From: Schistocerca nitens
Lineage: Eukaryota; Arthropoda; Insecta; Orthoptera; Acrididae
Reading direction: 5' to 3'
Length of the DNA stretch: 64,000 nt
Assembly: GCF_023898315.1 (NCBI RefSeq)
Contig: NC_064618.1
Coordinates: 189,029,548-189,093,547 of the forward strand
Part shown: positions 32,972 through 43,792 of the stretch, piece by piece
How positions within the stretch are numbered: the first letter of the stretch is position 1
How the letters are laid out: each line of letters opens with the position of its first letter
The notes under the pieces: model-generated
Databases searched by the model: none
Told to the model about the DNA's origin: nothing
The model's input: only the letters and a program-made list of their open reading frames with translations
Program-made: the position numbers and the translations under genes

Positions 32972-34393
32972 CACTCCTGGAAATTGAAATAAGAACACCA
33001 TGAATTCATTGTCCCAGGAAGAGGAAACTTTATTGACACATTTCTGGGGTCAGATACATCACATGATCACACTGACAGAACCACAGGCACATAGACACAG
33101 GCAACAGAGCATGCACAATGTCGGCACTAGTACAGTGTATATCCACCTTTCGCAGCAATGCAGGCTGCTATTCTCCCATGGAGACGATCGTAGAGATGCT
33201 GGATTTGTCCTGTGGAACGGCTTGCCATGCCATTTCCACCTGGCGCCTCAGTTGGACCAGCGTTCGTGCTGGACGTGCAGACCGCGTGAGACGACGCTTC
33301 ATCCAGTCCAAAACATGCTCAATAGGGGACAGATCCGGAGATCTTGCTGGCCAGGGTAGCTGACTTACACCTTCTAGAGCACGTTGGGTGGCACGGGATA
33401 CATGCGGACGTGCATTGTCCTGTTGGAACAGCAAGTTCCCTTGCCGGTCTAGGAATGGTAGAACGATGGGTTCGATGACGGTTTGGATGTACCGTGCACT
33501 ATTCAGTGTCCCCTCGACGATCACCAGTGGTGTACGGCCAGTGTAGGAGATCGCTCCCCACACCATGATGCCGGGTGTTGGCCCTGTGTGCCTCGGTCGT
33601 ATGCAGTCCTGATTGTGGCGCTCACCTGCACGGCGCCAAACACGCATACGACCATCATTGGCACCAAGGCAGAAGCGACTCTCATCGCTGAAGACGACAC
33701 GTCTCCATTCGTCCCTCCATTCACGCCTGTCGCGACACCACTGGAGGCGGGCTGCACGATGTTGGGGCGTGAGCGGAAGACGGCCTAACGGTGTGCGGGA
33801 CCGTAGCCCAGCTTCATGGAGACGGTTGCGAATGGTCCTCGCCGATACTCCCAGGAGCAACAGTGTCCCTAATTTGCTGGGAAGTGGCGGTGCGGTCCCC
33901 TACGGCACTGCGTAGGATCCTACGGTCTTGGCGTGCATCCGTGCGTCGCTGCGGTCCGGTCCCAGGTCGACGGGCACGTGCACCTTCCGCCGACCACTGG
34001 CGACAACATCGATGTACTGTGGAGACCTCACGCCCCTCGTGTTGAGCAATTCGGCGGTACGTCCACCCGGCCTCCCGCATGCCCACTATACGCCCTCGCT
34101 CAAAGTCCGTCAACTGCACATACGGTTCACGTCCACGCTGTCGTGGCATGCTACCAGTGTTAAAGACTGCGATGGAGCTCCGTATGCCACGGCAAACTGG
34201 CTGACACTGACGGCGGCGGTGCACAAATGCTGCGCAGCTAGCGCCATTCGACGGCCAACACCGCGGTTCCTGGTGTGTCCGCTGTGCCGTGCGTGTGATC
34301 ATTGCTTGTACAGCCCTCTCGCAGTGTCCGGAGCAAGTATGGTGGGTCTGACACACCGGTGTCAATGTGTTCTTTTTTCCATTTCCAGGAGTG
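32972..34393 (-). mobile_element. Tc1-like DD32E element, copy 1 (1,422 bp)
   Basis: TA dinucleotides flank it at 32,970-32,971 and 34,394-34,395. Terminal inverted repeats begin cactcctggaaat on both ends. It is almost identical in sequence and exactly equal in length to copies 2 and 3. It is inserted in the Penelope-like RT. Its transposase has a +1 and a -1 frameshift, so this copy is non-autonomous. Confidence 0.95.
33127..34149 (-). pseudogene. Tc1-like transposase, copy 1, two frameshifts
   Basis: The start (complement of ATG at 34,147-34,149, MPRQRGREP) and stop (33,127-33,129) match copies 2 and 3. Relative to them there is one extra base near 33,850 (gatactccc versus gatacccc) and one missing base near 33,203 (gatttgtcc versus gatgtagtcc). 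It also reads HVLDWMK in place of HVWDWMK next to the catalytic glutamate. The D and E residues themselves are intact in the sequence. The protein would be split and lose its C terminus. Confidence 0.93.
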
Positions 34394-34449
34394 TATATAA
34401 GAACACGCTTAAATGGGGACGCCTCATCGAACTTGACCATTATGTCACT

Positions 34450-35190
34450 TCACCAATACGTAGATGCCTAATTCGGTTAATAAAATGGTTGGTGTATTAT
34501 ATGTAGTACACACAGCGACCCCCATGCATTGTAAGGAGGCTGGACAGATATTTTTTTCGGTCTGTAAGTTGGTCACCAAATGGTGTACACATTGCAGCGA
34601 AGAGTTGAATTCATTTTGTGAATTGATGACAGCACAGAAAACGTACGTGGTCTCGGCACCTGAGGGAAGAGATTCTTACTAAGGACTGTATAGACTTCCC
34701 GTAATTTCATTTATTACTGACTGATATTTTACGCATGCGTTTCTACGATTATGCGTCTTGTAAACGGCACAATTTACTTTTCCGAGAATGTGAAGCAACT
34801 AGGCAATTTATTCAACATTTTGAAATCTTATGAAGATCTGTATACCTGTGCGAATATTTGACGATTTTATTTCAGTTCAGATAATGGCATTATTTTCAAA
34901 GGAGATTTCAAAACAGCTTCAAATTCGTTTGATACTTCTCTGCCGTAGCGCTGGAGAGATACTGAGTCAAATGCATATCAGAAGTGAAAGGAAGTTGAGC
35001 CGCCTCCTTTCCTTGCACCAAGGTTTCTCGATACGTCACGAGGAGAGCACGAGTTTAGTTTCACCAACATTGGACTGTTCCAAATGTAAACCATATAGAA
35101 GGTCTCTGAGGGATATCTCAAGTGTCTGTGTCACTGGAGACATGTCCCATGGCTAAGCATTCTTTCAACCTGACAGACAATGCGTATCGC
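34450..35190. other. No recognised gene
   Basis: This may contain the degraded 5' part of the Penelope-like element, but I cannot recognise it. Confidence 0.35.
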
Positions 35191-35662
35191 TGGTGGTTGC
35201 TTTTGCAGGAGGATTATGTGCATTTGCATGTTGCATATGCATTTGCATATTTGGCTCCTTTTCAACGGTTATTGCTTATTTTAACTAAAATCAAGTGACG
35301 ATACATATTTTCGCTCTGCATTTACAATATTTTAAAAATTTTGATGGATGGTCTTTAGCTCGATCTAGTTTTGATGTCTCACAGATTAACCACGACCTAT
35401 AACCGCGTGAAATCGCTAACCGAGAGGCCACTGCCTAGCGAAATCATTATAGAAGAGGAATAGGAACAGGCAGACAGAGTCAATGCTCCTGCGCCCGCGT
35501 CCCCGGTTAATCCCTCCGCTATCATACCGTACGCGTTGGTAACAATTAAATTAAATTAAGGAAGCTTTTAGCCGTAAGCCCATTGTTTCAGTTCAGCTCT
35601 CTATTTACTTGTACACAGCTGAACGTGTTTTAAGACATGTAGTGTGTAACGTGTAGTGCATC

Positions 35663-37150
35663 ATGCCACCCGAAGAAACAAACGTCGTTTCGTGGGTAGC
35701 TGACCATCCTGGAACATTTAATATGGTGGAATTGTTTTATATTGTCTAGTTTTGCGAGGAAAACGTTTTATGCGAAAAAAAAGTTTCAAATAGACCAGCA
35801 CGTCAACAAGTCTTCACGTCGCAGGAATATAGAAGAAAGGACCATGACAAGAACTTCTGACAACAGCAGCCTGCAGTAGCAGAGATTTGTCCAAAGGTAA
35901 CCAAAAAAGTCGATTTAACATGGATCTATGTTAAGCATTCACTGCAAGCATTATTCCTCTTCAGAAACTTACAAACCCCATCCTCAAAGGCTTCCTGAGC
36001 AAATATTTCTTAAATAAAAATATACCAGATGAATTAACATTGTGTAAAAATTATATACCGCCAATTTACGTAAATGTTTTGGAAGATATACGCAATGAAC
36101 TCAAGGACAGCATTATCTGGATTCCAGTTGATGGAACTACAAAATGGTTCAAATGGCTCTAAGCACTATGTGACTTAACATCTGAGGTCATCAGTCCCCT
36201 AGACTTAGAACTGAGTAAATCTAACTAGTCTACGGACATCACACATATCCATGCCCCAGGCAGGATTCGAACCTGCGACCGTAGCAGCCGCGTGGTTCCG
36301 GACTGAAGTGTCTAGAACCGCTCGGCCACATCGGCCGGCGACGGAACTACAGACACTTGTGATTGTTACACAGCAAATTTAATTGTTAGTGCTTTAAAAG
36401 AAGAGCCTTCTTCTTCCTATTTAGCGGCCTCCAAGGAATTACAAAAAGTAAATTATTCTATGATCGACAGATTTGTGAATGAGGGTATTAGAAAAATATT
36501 TCCATAATTTTCTGCACATGAATGGATGTTTTTGTTTATTTCAGATGCTGCGCCCTATATGATCAAACCAAGAAAAGCCCTCCGAGTATTTTATACCAAT
36601 TTCATTCATGTGACTTGCTTTGCTTAGGGAGTACGTGACCTTGCTGAAGAAGTACGTTCCACGTTTGTGAATGTAAATAATCTGATTTCATCCACAAAAG
36701 AAGTGTTTCTAAAGGTACCTGCTTGCATCAAAATCTACAAAGGAAAACAACCAAATGAGATTTACCTCCAGAAACAGTAGGAATTCGTTGGGGTACGTGG
36801 GTCGAGGTTGTGTTGTTTTACTATGAACATTTCGAGACCATTAGTAGTAAACGACTTCGATAGTGCAGAGGCTCTGGCAGTTTGCCAGTTCAAGGAACAT
36901 TTTGACTATTACGGCATTAAAAAAGACATTGCCATGATTCCACTCATTTTTTGCATATACCTGCAAGAATTAAAAATCTTGAAATTCCAAGTTTGGCGTT
37001 GAAATAATCTATAATTTATTCTAGTTAGATCCTCATTGCGAGAAATATTCTCAAGAATACTTAAAGAAAAGTTAAAATACATTTTAAACAGTAACCCAGG
37101 CTTTGACCCTTGTGCCAAGTTGACAGTTTTACCTCAGTTGATGTAGAACT
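35663..37150 (+). pseudogene. hAT-like transposase with CGGBP1-type zinc finger (broken)
   Basis: From the ATG at 35,663 the translation gives WVADHPGTF and a degenerate FC..C then RPARQQVFTSQEYRRK, which resembles the BED-type finger of CGGBP1-like proteins. Further on, FISDAAPYMIKPRKALRVFY and FIHVTCFA match the central hAT segment in which a D lies in SDAA and HV.C.AH follows. Then LAEEVRSTFVNVN and IRWGTWVEVVLFYYEHFE occur. Many stops and frameshifts are present, and a SINE sits at 36,142-36,339. Function as a transposase is inferred from the family. Confidence 0.68.
36142..36339 (-). mobile_element. tRNA-derived SINE, family A
   Basis: The head at the right carries the B-box complement ggattcgaacc; the tail at the left is tggttcaaatggctc. 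The flanking duplication is gatggaactaca (36,130-36,141) against gacggaactaca (36,340-36,351). It interrupts the hAT-like transposase. Confidence 0.9.
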
Positions 37151-37799
37151 ATCCTTTTCTGCTTATAAAATATTTTGAGTGATCGAAGGCACAATGTTAC
37201 TACCGAACATTTGGAAAAGTACTAGATCGTTTATGTTTACGATAGTAGAAAAATGTAAAATAAATTATAAATGATGCTTTGAATTAACAGATTATTTAAA
37301 AATAATGCTGTTCAAAAAATTCATGCTTGTACGTTGTTTTTTAAATAAAATATTACGGAGTTTTTGAGCGTGCCCCTCTGCGTGCAACATATCTCGGAGT
37401 TGGTTCTGTACATATCGATTGTTTCGCAGCGATTAACCTCCATCGTTTCTTACCGACAACAATTGCAAAGAAGAACAATTCTTGAAACACGGCAAGCGTC
37501 TCCATTTGGCAAATTTTTAGAAAGTAATCAGAGAAAGGCCCCCTTTCTAACCTCTACCAGACAGTATTCAGAAAATGATGTCATCGTTCAAAATGTACCG
37601 ATTTTTCGCGTAGCCGGCGCCATTGTACGTAGTTGATATTCACAGTTTGGACTTTGAATTATAATGCAAGCAAGTTTTTTTATTATTTGATCTCGCATAT
37701 TTCGACACTTTTAATGCAATTTTGAGCATTTTTCATGCATAATTGCATGTACACCTTAGGGTTTTTATTATGCATATTATCTAGTCTCTAGTAACTATT

Positions 37800-38215
37800 T
37801 TTCACCTCACGCTTAATTTCTGTTTCTCACTGTGTCAAAAAGCATGTTAATTATGGAGACAATTTAAAGGCCAGTGAATCAATGCTACTTGAGTCGTGAT
37901 ACGGTAAGAATTACATTATAACGGAAACGACACATGAATCTCATGTTACATTGGCATCACATGCCATAGTGTAATCATGCGTGAGAAGTTCTTGATATTG
38001 CTTCATTACTACATGAAAATTGTATTATGAGCAGATCTACACACTAGCTGTAGAACGGCCATTTTGATTGCACTCTGCTAAAAAATGTAGTGGATGAGTA
38101 ATGAGACAACTGAAGCGCAATTGATGCTGGAAATTTTTTTAAGTTAGTTGCCGTGCTTCTGATATTGTGCACGGTAGACAAACAATAAATACGGTTGCTG
38201 TTAAAATTTACTCTT
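37800..38215. other. No recognised gene
   Basis: AT-rich sequence with no motif that I can identify. Confidence 0.4.
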
Positions 38216-38224
38216 TGGCATAGT

Positions 38225-38328
38225 GTCCATACGACGTACATCATAATGGTCTTGCCGAAGAATTTTTTCATCCCTGTAATTAGTAATTCTTCTCCATCTG
38301 GTTGTGTGTGGATCTTATTGCAAGAATA
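38225..38328. repeat. Inverted repeat, left arm
   Basis: About 104 bp, including cataatggtcttgccgaagaa and cttctccatctggttgtgtg, recurs in reverse orientation at 41,957-42,058 with about 90 percent identity by eye. Similarity fades on both sides. It could be a terminal repeat of a 3.8-kb element or two opposite copies of one repeat. Confidence 0.75.
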
Positions 38329-38450
38329 TTATAAATCTCTGTGCCGGTACGTTTCATATCTTTTTTCCTGTGAAGCTTCCTTATATATAATATTGTCCCG
38401 TGTATGTTATCTTGGGGCTCATTTGATCCATTAGCTCACAGTCAATGATT

Positions 38451-38719
38451 GAAGTCAAACTAAAAACTAAACTCCTCCCGAACAGGTCATGAAGGCCCAA
38501 CGGTACCAACCGTTCGCCGTCTCATCCTCAGCCCATAGGCGTCACAACACAGCACTCTCCCGGCCGTAGGTCAGTTTCCGAGACCGGAGCCGCTACTTAT
38601 CAATCAAGTAGCTGCTCAGTTTGCCTCATAATGGCTGAGTGCACCCCACATGCCAACAGCCGTCAGCAAAGCGGAGTGCTAGCCCAGCCCGACAGTGCAT
38701 AACTTCGGTAAAATGACGG
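38451..38719 (-). mobile_element. 5S-rRNA-derived SINE, copy 2
   Basis: The right end carries a 5S-like complement (agcccgacagtgcataacttcggt); the body shares ccggagccgctact with copy 1. The flanking duplication is caatgatt at 38,443-38,450 and 38,720-38,727. The 5S head is shorter than in copy 1. Confidence 0.8.
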
Positions 38720-38739
38720 CAATGATTTAAATGCTTGAG

Positions 38740-39410
38740 AAAACATCTTGCTGATGCGGTCGTTTGTACTGTTTGTAGTATTAACAGTTTGTTAAATGTA
38801 AATGGGCTGATTGTGCGCTTCAGTGTTTTAGACCCCTAAGAACCTCTCTCGGCGTTTTGGTGCAGGAGTTTAAAAGGTTACTTTGTAAAGCTTTATTCAT
38901 CTGACTTAGTAACCTGTACTCGTGAAAACGTGGGGCTGTATATAGGAGTGAAGAAATAAGTATTAAAGTATAAAACTTTTTGTGCACAGTCCAGTGCCCT
39001 CACGCTTTATTGCCGAAGAAATCACCTGTAGTTTGGGCTGCGGATTGAGTATTTTTAACCTGGATGGTTGGGCTGGAAAGTACACTTGAAACAGTCTATT
39101 GAGATTTCGTTATTTGCATTTCTGGAATTTGTACGTACTTTGGTTGTCTCAAACACTAGGCGACAATGTTGAGCTTGCAGATCACTCGCACGCACTCTTT
39201 GGTCAGAGTAGCTTTGTCGCTGGAAGATGTGCTTGCTTTTATCATCGCTGCTTGGCAGCGAGGAGCGCGGGAGTTCTGTCGTTAGACGAGTACTGAGACA
39301 GACGCCGAGCAGAGGACTCTTGGGAATGTAGTCGTAGCAGGTGAGTGACGAATCGATAAGGGACATGTGAACACTTTTAAAGCTGCCTAATTCGATACTT
39401 GGCGACTGTG
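38740..39410. other. No recognised gene
   Basis: No motif is found. A good splice-donor-like cag|gtgagt lies at about 39,340, without other gene evidence. Confidence 0.35.
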
Positions 39411-39419
39411 AAGGAGAAA

Positions 39420-40110
39420 CGCGAGGGAGCCACCACAGCTAAATCACGACCAGGCAACCTCATTTACTGTCAATCTGGGACTGTGCAGTATTCCGGAAGG
39501 TCGTTGTAGAGACTGCTAATCAGAACCACCACATTTCTGTTTGCTAAATGAAGCCTGAGACAGTATGAAGAGCGACGTCTCTGGACAGTGAATGACTGCA
39601 AAACGAGTGATTTGGAGTGATGGACCATATTATATTCTTTGGCAGTCCACTGGAGTGTTGGCAAATGCCTGAGGACTATTACCGCCACATACGAGTAGGT
39701 AGTTCTGTGTAGTTGCAACAGTGTATTACGGAGGTGGCTATGTTACGGTATGAGGGCGTTTTTCTCGACTGGGGAGTGGTCTTCACATTGGGCTTAAGGA
39801 AATGCTAAATGCAGAAGGACATGAAGACATTTAACAATATTGTCGACTGCATACAGCTTGGGAACAACTGAAAGATAATGACTGTATCAGCATGACAGCT
39901 CACTCTGTTAGGAAGTGGTTTGTCGACAATAACATTCCTGCAATGGGTTGGCCTTCCCAGAATCCCGACCTGAACTCCATAAAACACCTTAGGGGTGAGT
40001 TATAACGTCGACTTCACTCCAGACTCCAGTGTGCAACATCACTACCTCCTCTGGCTTAGATTCGTGGGGGCAGAATGAACTGCCATTCCTTCACAGACAT
40101 TCAGAGACTT
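39420..40110 (+). pseudogene. Old Tc1-like transposase relic
   Basis: Plus-strand fragments in shifting frames include WSDGPYYILWQSTG (first aspartate region, with the usual glutamate after D changed), HEDI, NDCISMTAHSVRKWFVDNN and MGWPSQNPDLNSIKHL. The last matches WP..SPDLNPIEHL, but the catalytic glutamate is Lys. This family differs from the 1,422-bp copies and is far older. Confidence 0.72.
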
Positions 40111-40199
40111 GAATGTCTCCATTGCATTCAGGCGAAGGATAGACATACCCCCTATTAATTTACCATAATAGGCGACAGGATGCTTCTGATCTGCTAGTG

Positions 40200-41950
40200 A
40201 TAATTTCTTGCTGCATATGTGTTGTAATTAGAGAAACCCATCCATGCCGTGAATGATTGTCTTTAGGGACAAGAAGGTACGGTTGATTTAAGTAAGTATA
40301 GTGGAGCCCACGTAGACTTCGGAGTAGTTTTTTGTAGGTTTCATGTCTCCGACGTTATTAATTAAAACGCTGACATCGTCGGTGTTTATCAGCCAAACGG
40401 TCTTACGAACAGATACTTACTGTCTTGCGAAGTCGCCGAGCAATTTTGTAAGTAATGGCTCGTTGACTACGGCACTAAAGAATGACGCCAGGGGCAACCC
40501 TGCTACATCACTCTTCTCGAGGGGCTGGCGCTGCTATTCGTCCATTGACTTTCTGTTTGAGGAAAAAAAATTTTTATCGAACGTACAAAATGTGCGCAAA
40601 ACCAATTTTTCTCTAATGTAGACAACAGGTAATGAAGACGTAATGTACCAAAGGTTTTGCAGTATTAATATCCTAAATGACGTCCGTTACCTCGTGTAAC
40701 GTAGGAAATTATTACGAATTGTCACCTTACATGGAAAACGTAGCTTGCAGTGGAGCCGGGAGGAGTGCAGATTTTGGTTCTCACGCTCGCAGAACTGACG
40801 ATGGCTACTGTGCCAGGCGAGCTGAGTACTTGACCAATGCTGCATGCAATACGTTACACATACTCTCTGCGGATCTGAAGAAATACTTTTAAATATTAAT
40901 CGATATTTTTCATACTTAGTGTACTAAATTCTATGGATAGCAGAACCGTACTGCTAAGAATTCAAATCAATAACTTGAGCAATTTCGGAGATATAAATTT
41001 TTGCCTGAAACACATGGTAACTGTGCTGACATTGTAAAACCGAGTTAGGAACGGTATTGTATTCATCTATAGTATCATTAGAAACTACAACCAAGAGGAT
41101 GGGTTCATATAATCTAATTTTCTGGAACTGTTTAGTGTCACTGGCACACTTTTCTGACGTAATTAACAGTACATTGAAAAATTATTATTTCATTTACATT
41201 CATTTGTGTGAGCGTTTTGGAGAGATTGAGAGACCGAAATGTGTTATTTTAGTAAAACTATGTAAATGTAAGCGTGAGAAATTTTTTGTGTATTTGGGGA
41301 ATTTGTGACGTATGTCAGAGTGAGCATGTTTTTGTGAAGGGCAACCAGGAGGGGCGTTAAGTATTAAGTTTGTAAGTAATTTATTTTGTGCAAGGGAATC
41401 GTAATTTGTTTCCATTGTGTTTTATGAAGTTTCGGAATTAATAGATTTCTAGTCTGAATTACGTGTGGTAATCTGATTGGCTGACATTAGAAATAACGTG
41501 AGTATAGAAGTATTCCAGATGATGTGATTGGCTGCTTAATACATTAAGCAAAAGGAATTCAACATCTCCCGCGCATTTGAGTAGGTCTTTATGCCTCAGA
41601 TCTATGAGTCGAAATAGTCGCTCGGGAGCCGCCTTCTGTAAACAGTCATGTTAAATCGCGCTGATAAAATTTGTACCAAAATTAAGAAATCTGCGCGTTT
41701 GATCGGTTCTCGTGTAGTTGATGGAAAGCGACTATATTGTTGCGTATTTTGAGGAAGTTGAGTTTTGTGAGTTATTTTAGGAGATTTCGCGTTGGAACAT
41801 TTCAGAGTCGTACTTTAACTCCATGTGGCGTGTTTCGTGCAAATTATGAGATATTATGGCGAGAACTTCCTTACAAGAAGCCTATTGTGTTACGTCTGAA
41901 GGAGTCGTTTGTCAGTCACTGTTCGGAACGTGTAAAATATCGGTATAGAC
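40200..41950. other. No recognised gene
   Basis: Small unrelated frames only. It lies inside the inverted-repeat pair 38,225/42,058. No RT, transposase or capsid motif is seen. Confidence 0.4.
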
Positions 41951-41956
41951 TAAATA

Positions 41957-42058
41957 TCTTGCAATAAGATCCACACACAACCAGATGGAGAAGAATTACT
42001 CATTACGGGGGTAAAAAAATTCTTTGGTAAGACCATTATGATGTATGTCATATGGACA
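41957..42058. repeat. Inverted repeat, right arm
   Basis: Reverse-complement partner of 38,225-38,328 (cttgcaataagatccacacac here, the complement of gtgtgtggatcttattgcaag there). Confidence 0.75.
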
Positions 42059-42479
42059 TAGATAGCTATTTTCTGTGTTTTAAAGACAGTAAACCAGCTT
42101 CCAGGAATTTTAGACGTGTTTCAAACGAGTGGTGGAAGAATCTCGAACGCCCGATAATTTAATTTACTTTCGGATGCTGCCCATGAGTTGGAGTTATGTG
42201 GCCTTTGCCTACAAGGTATTTAGCTGACTTTTCGTCAACGCAGCTTTTATCGGCAAAACCAGTACCTACCATCGCAGAGTGAAGGGTCAGACAACATGAA
42301 GCCTGTGCAGGTAGGTGGACTGATTGTTTAATGGATAGTGAGAGAGCAATCCGCCCCTCCGCACTCGACCATACCTCACCATGACGAGGTTGACGTTCTC
42401 ACTAACGGTACCGTAGCTCCTCCAGTCGTTACATTTGTATGATAAGGTCTCATCACAGACTGTAGTAACTTTCTTAGCC

Positions 42480-42880
42480 TTTCTTGCCTTAATATGTCTC
42501 GTTAATATTTCGTAATATAACAGTTGGTCCGACGTCTGTCGAAGATATGGCAGCAGCACTACAGGAGAGGTCCAGGAGTGGTGTGCCAACGTCAGGGCAC
42601 AGGTGATTTCCCGAACGCTGGGCATGCTTGAAGCACGGCGCATGAAATCCTACGAAACATCCTGCATTGCTGTCGATACAAAATGAATCACGTTCAGAAG
42701 TTGCTCCCTGCTGACCTGTCAGCGAGACAAACATTCGCTATAGAATTTATTACTCCCATAGACTTGGATAATGAATGGCCATGGAAAATTCTGTGGAAAG
42801 ACGAAGCTAATTTCCATATCGAAGAACATGCCATACGCGGAACTGCAGAATATGGGCAACCGCACGCACATCAACCGGCA
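42480..42880 (+). pseudogene. Tc1/mariner-superfamily transposase fragment
   Basis: The plus strand reads SVEDMAAALQERSRSGV, then MNHVQKLLPADLSARQTFAIEF and NEWPWKILWKDEANFHIEE. The last resembles the W.DEA.F.L block with the first catalytic aspartate in a transposase group common in arthropods. The first part is frameshifted. The fragment is cut at about 42,910 by the 3' end of the CR1-like LINE, whose insertion explains the break. Confidence 0.65.
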
Positions 42881-43792
42881 CCGCTTCAGGCAGCAGTAGC
42901 CGACCGAGACACAAGCAGCATCTACATCTACATCTACATTTATACTCCGCAAGCCACCCAACGGTGTGTGGCGGAGGGCACTTTACGTGCCACTGTCATT
43001 ACCTCCCTTTCCTGTTCCAGTCGCGTATGGTTCGCGGGAAGAATGACTGTCTGAAAGCCTCCGTGCGCGCTCTAATCTCTCTAATTTTACATCCGTGATC
43101 TCCTCGGGAGGTATAAGAAGGGGGAAGCAATATATTCGATACCTCATCCAGAAACGCACCCTCCCGAAACCTGGCGAGTAAGCTACACCGCGATGCAGAG
43201 CGCCTCTCTTGCAGAGTCTGCCACTTGAGTTTGTTAAACATCTCCGTAACACTATCACGGTTACCAAATAACCCTGTGACGAAACGCGCCGCTCTTCTTT
43301 GGATCTTCTCTATCTCCTCCGTCAACCCCATCTGGTACGGATCCCACACTGATGAGCAATACTCAAGTATAGGTCGAACGAGTGTTTTGTAAGCCACCTC
43401 CTTTGTTGATGGACTACATTTTCTAAGGACTCTCCCAATGAATCTCAACCTGGTACCCGCCTTACCAACAATTGATTTTATATGATCACTCCAGTTCAAA
43501 TCGTTCCGCACGCATACTCCCAGATATTTTACAGAAGTAACTGCTGCCAGTGTTTGTTCCGCTATCATATAATCATATAATAAAGGATCCTTCTTTCTAT
43601 GTATTGGCAATACATTACATTTGTCTATGTTAAAGGTCAGTTGCCACTCCCTGCACCAAGTGCCTATCCGCTGCAGATCTTCCTGCATTTCGCTACAATT
43701 TTCTAATGCTGCAACTTCTCTGTATACTACAGCATCATCCGAGAAAAGCCGCATGGAACTTCCGACACTATCTACTAGGTCATTTATATATA

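Larger units (their letters stand above)
31890..34445 (-). mobile_element. Penelope-like element, interrupted by Tc1-like copy 1
   Basis: Minus-strand RT sequence runs from 34,445 to 34,396, is broken by the Tc1-like element, and resumes at 32,969 through to a GIY-YIG-like end near 31,900. The RT plus GIY-YIG architecture is specific to Penelope-like elements. The upstream N-terminal part beyond 34,445 is not recognised. The copy is decayed. Confidence 0.75.
35200..37790 (+). mobile_element. hAT-like DNA transposon relic
   Basis: A transposase remnant (35,663-37,150) is bracketed by TGCAT-rich sequence on the left (gcatttgcatgttgcatatg at about 35,218) and on the right (tcatgcataattgcatgta at about 37,730), which may be subterminal repeats. 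I could not fix terminal inverted repeats or an 8-bp target duplication, so the boundaries are approximate. Confidence 0.5.

Noticed and set aside
33483-34506. Plus-strand ORFs antisense to the Tc1 transposase (and equivalents at 43,706-44,702 minus and 57,853-58,851 plus)
   Set aside because: They recur in each Tc1 copy as reading-frame shadows of the GC-rich transposase and contain no domain. Only the one fused to the LINE RT is listed, as a curiosity.
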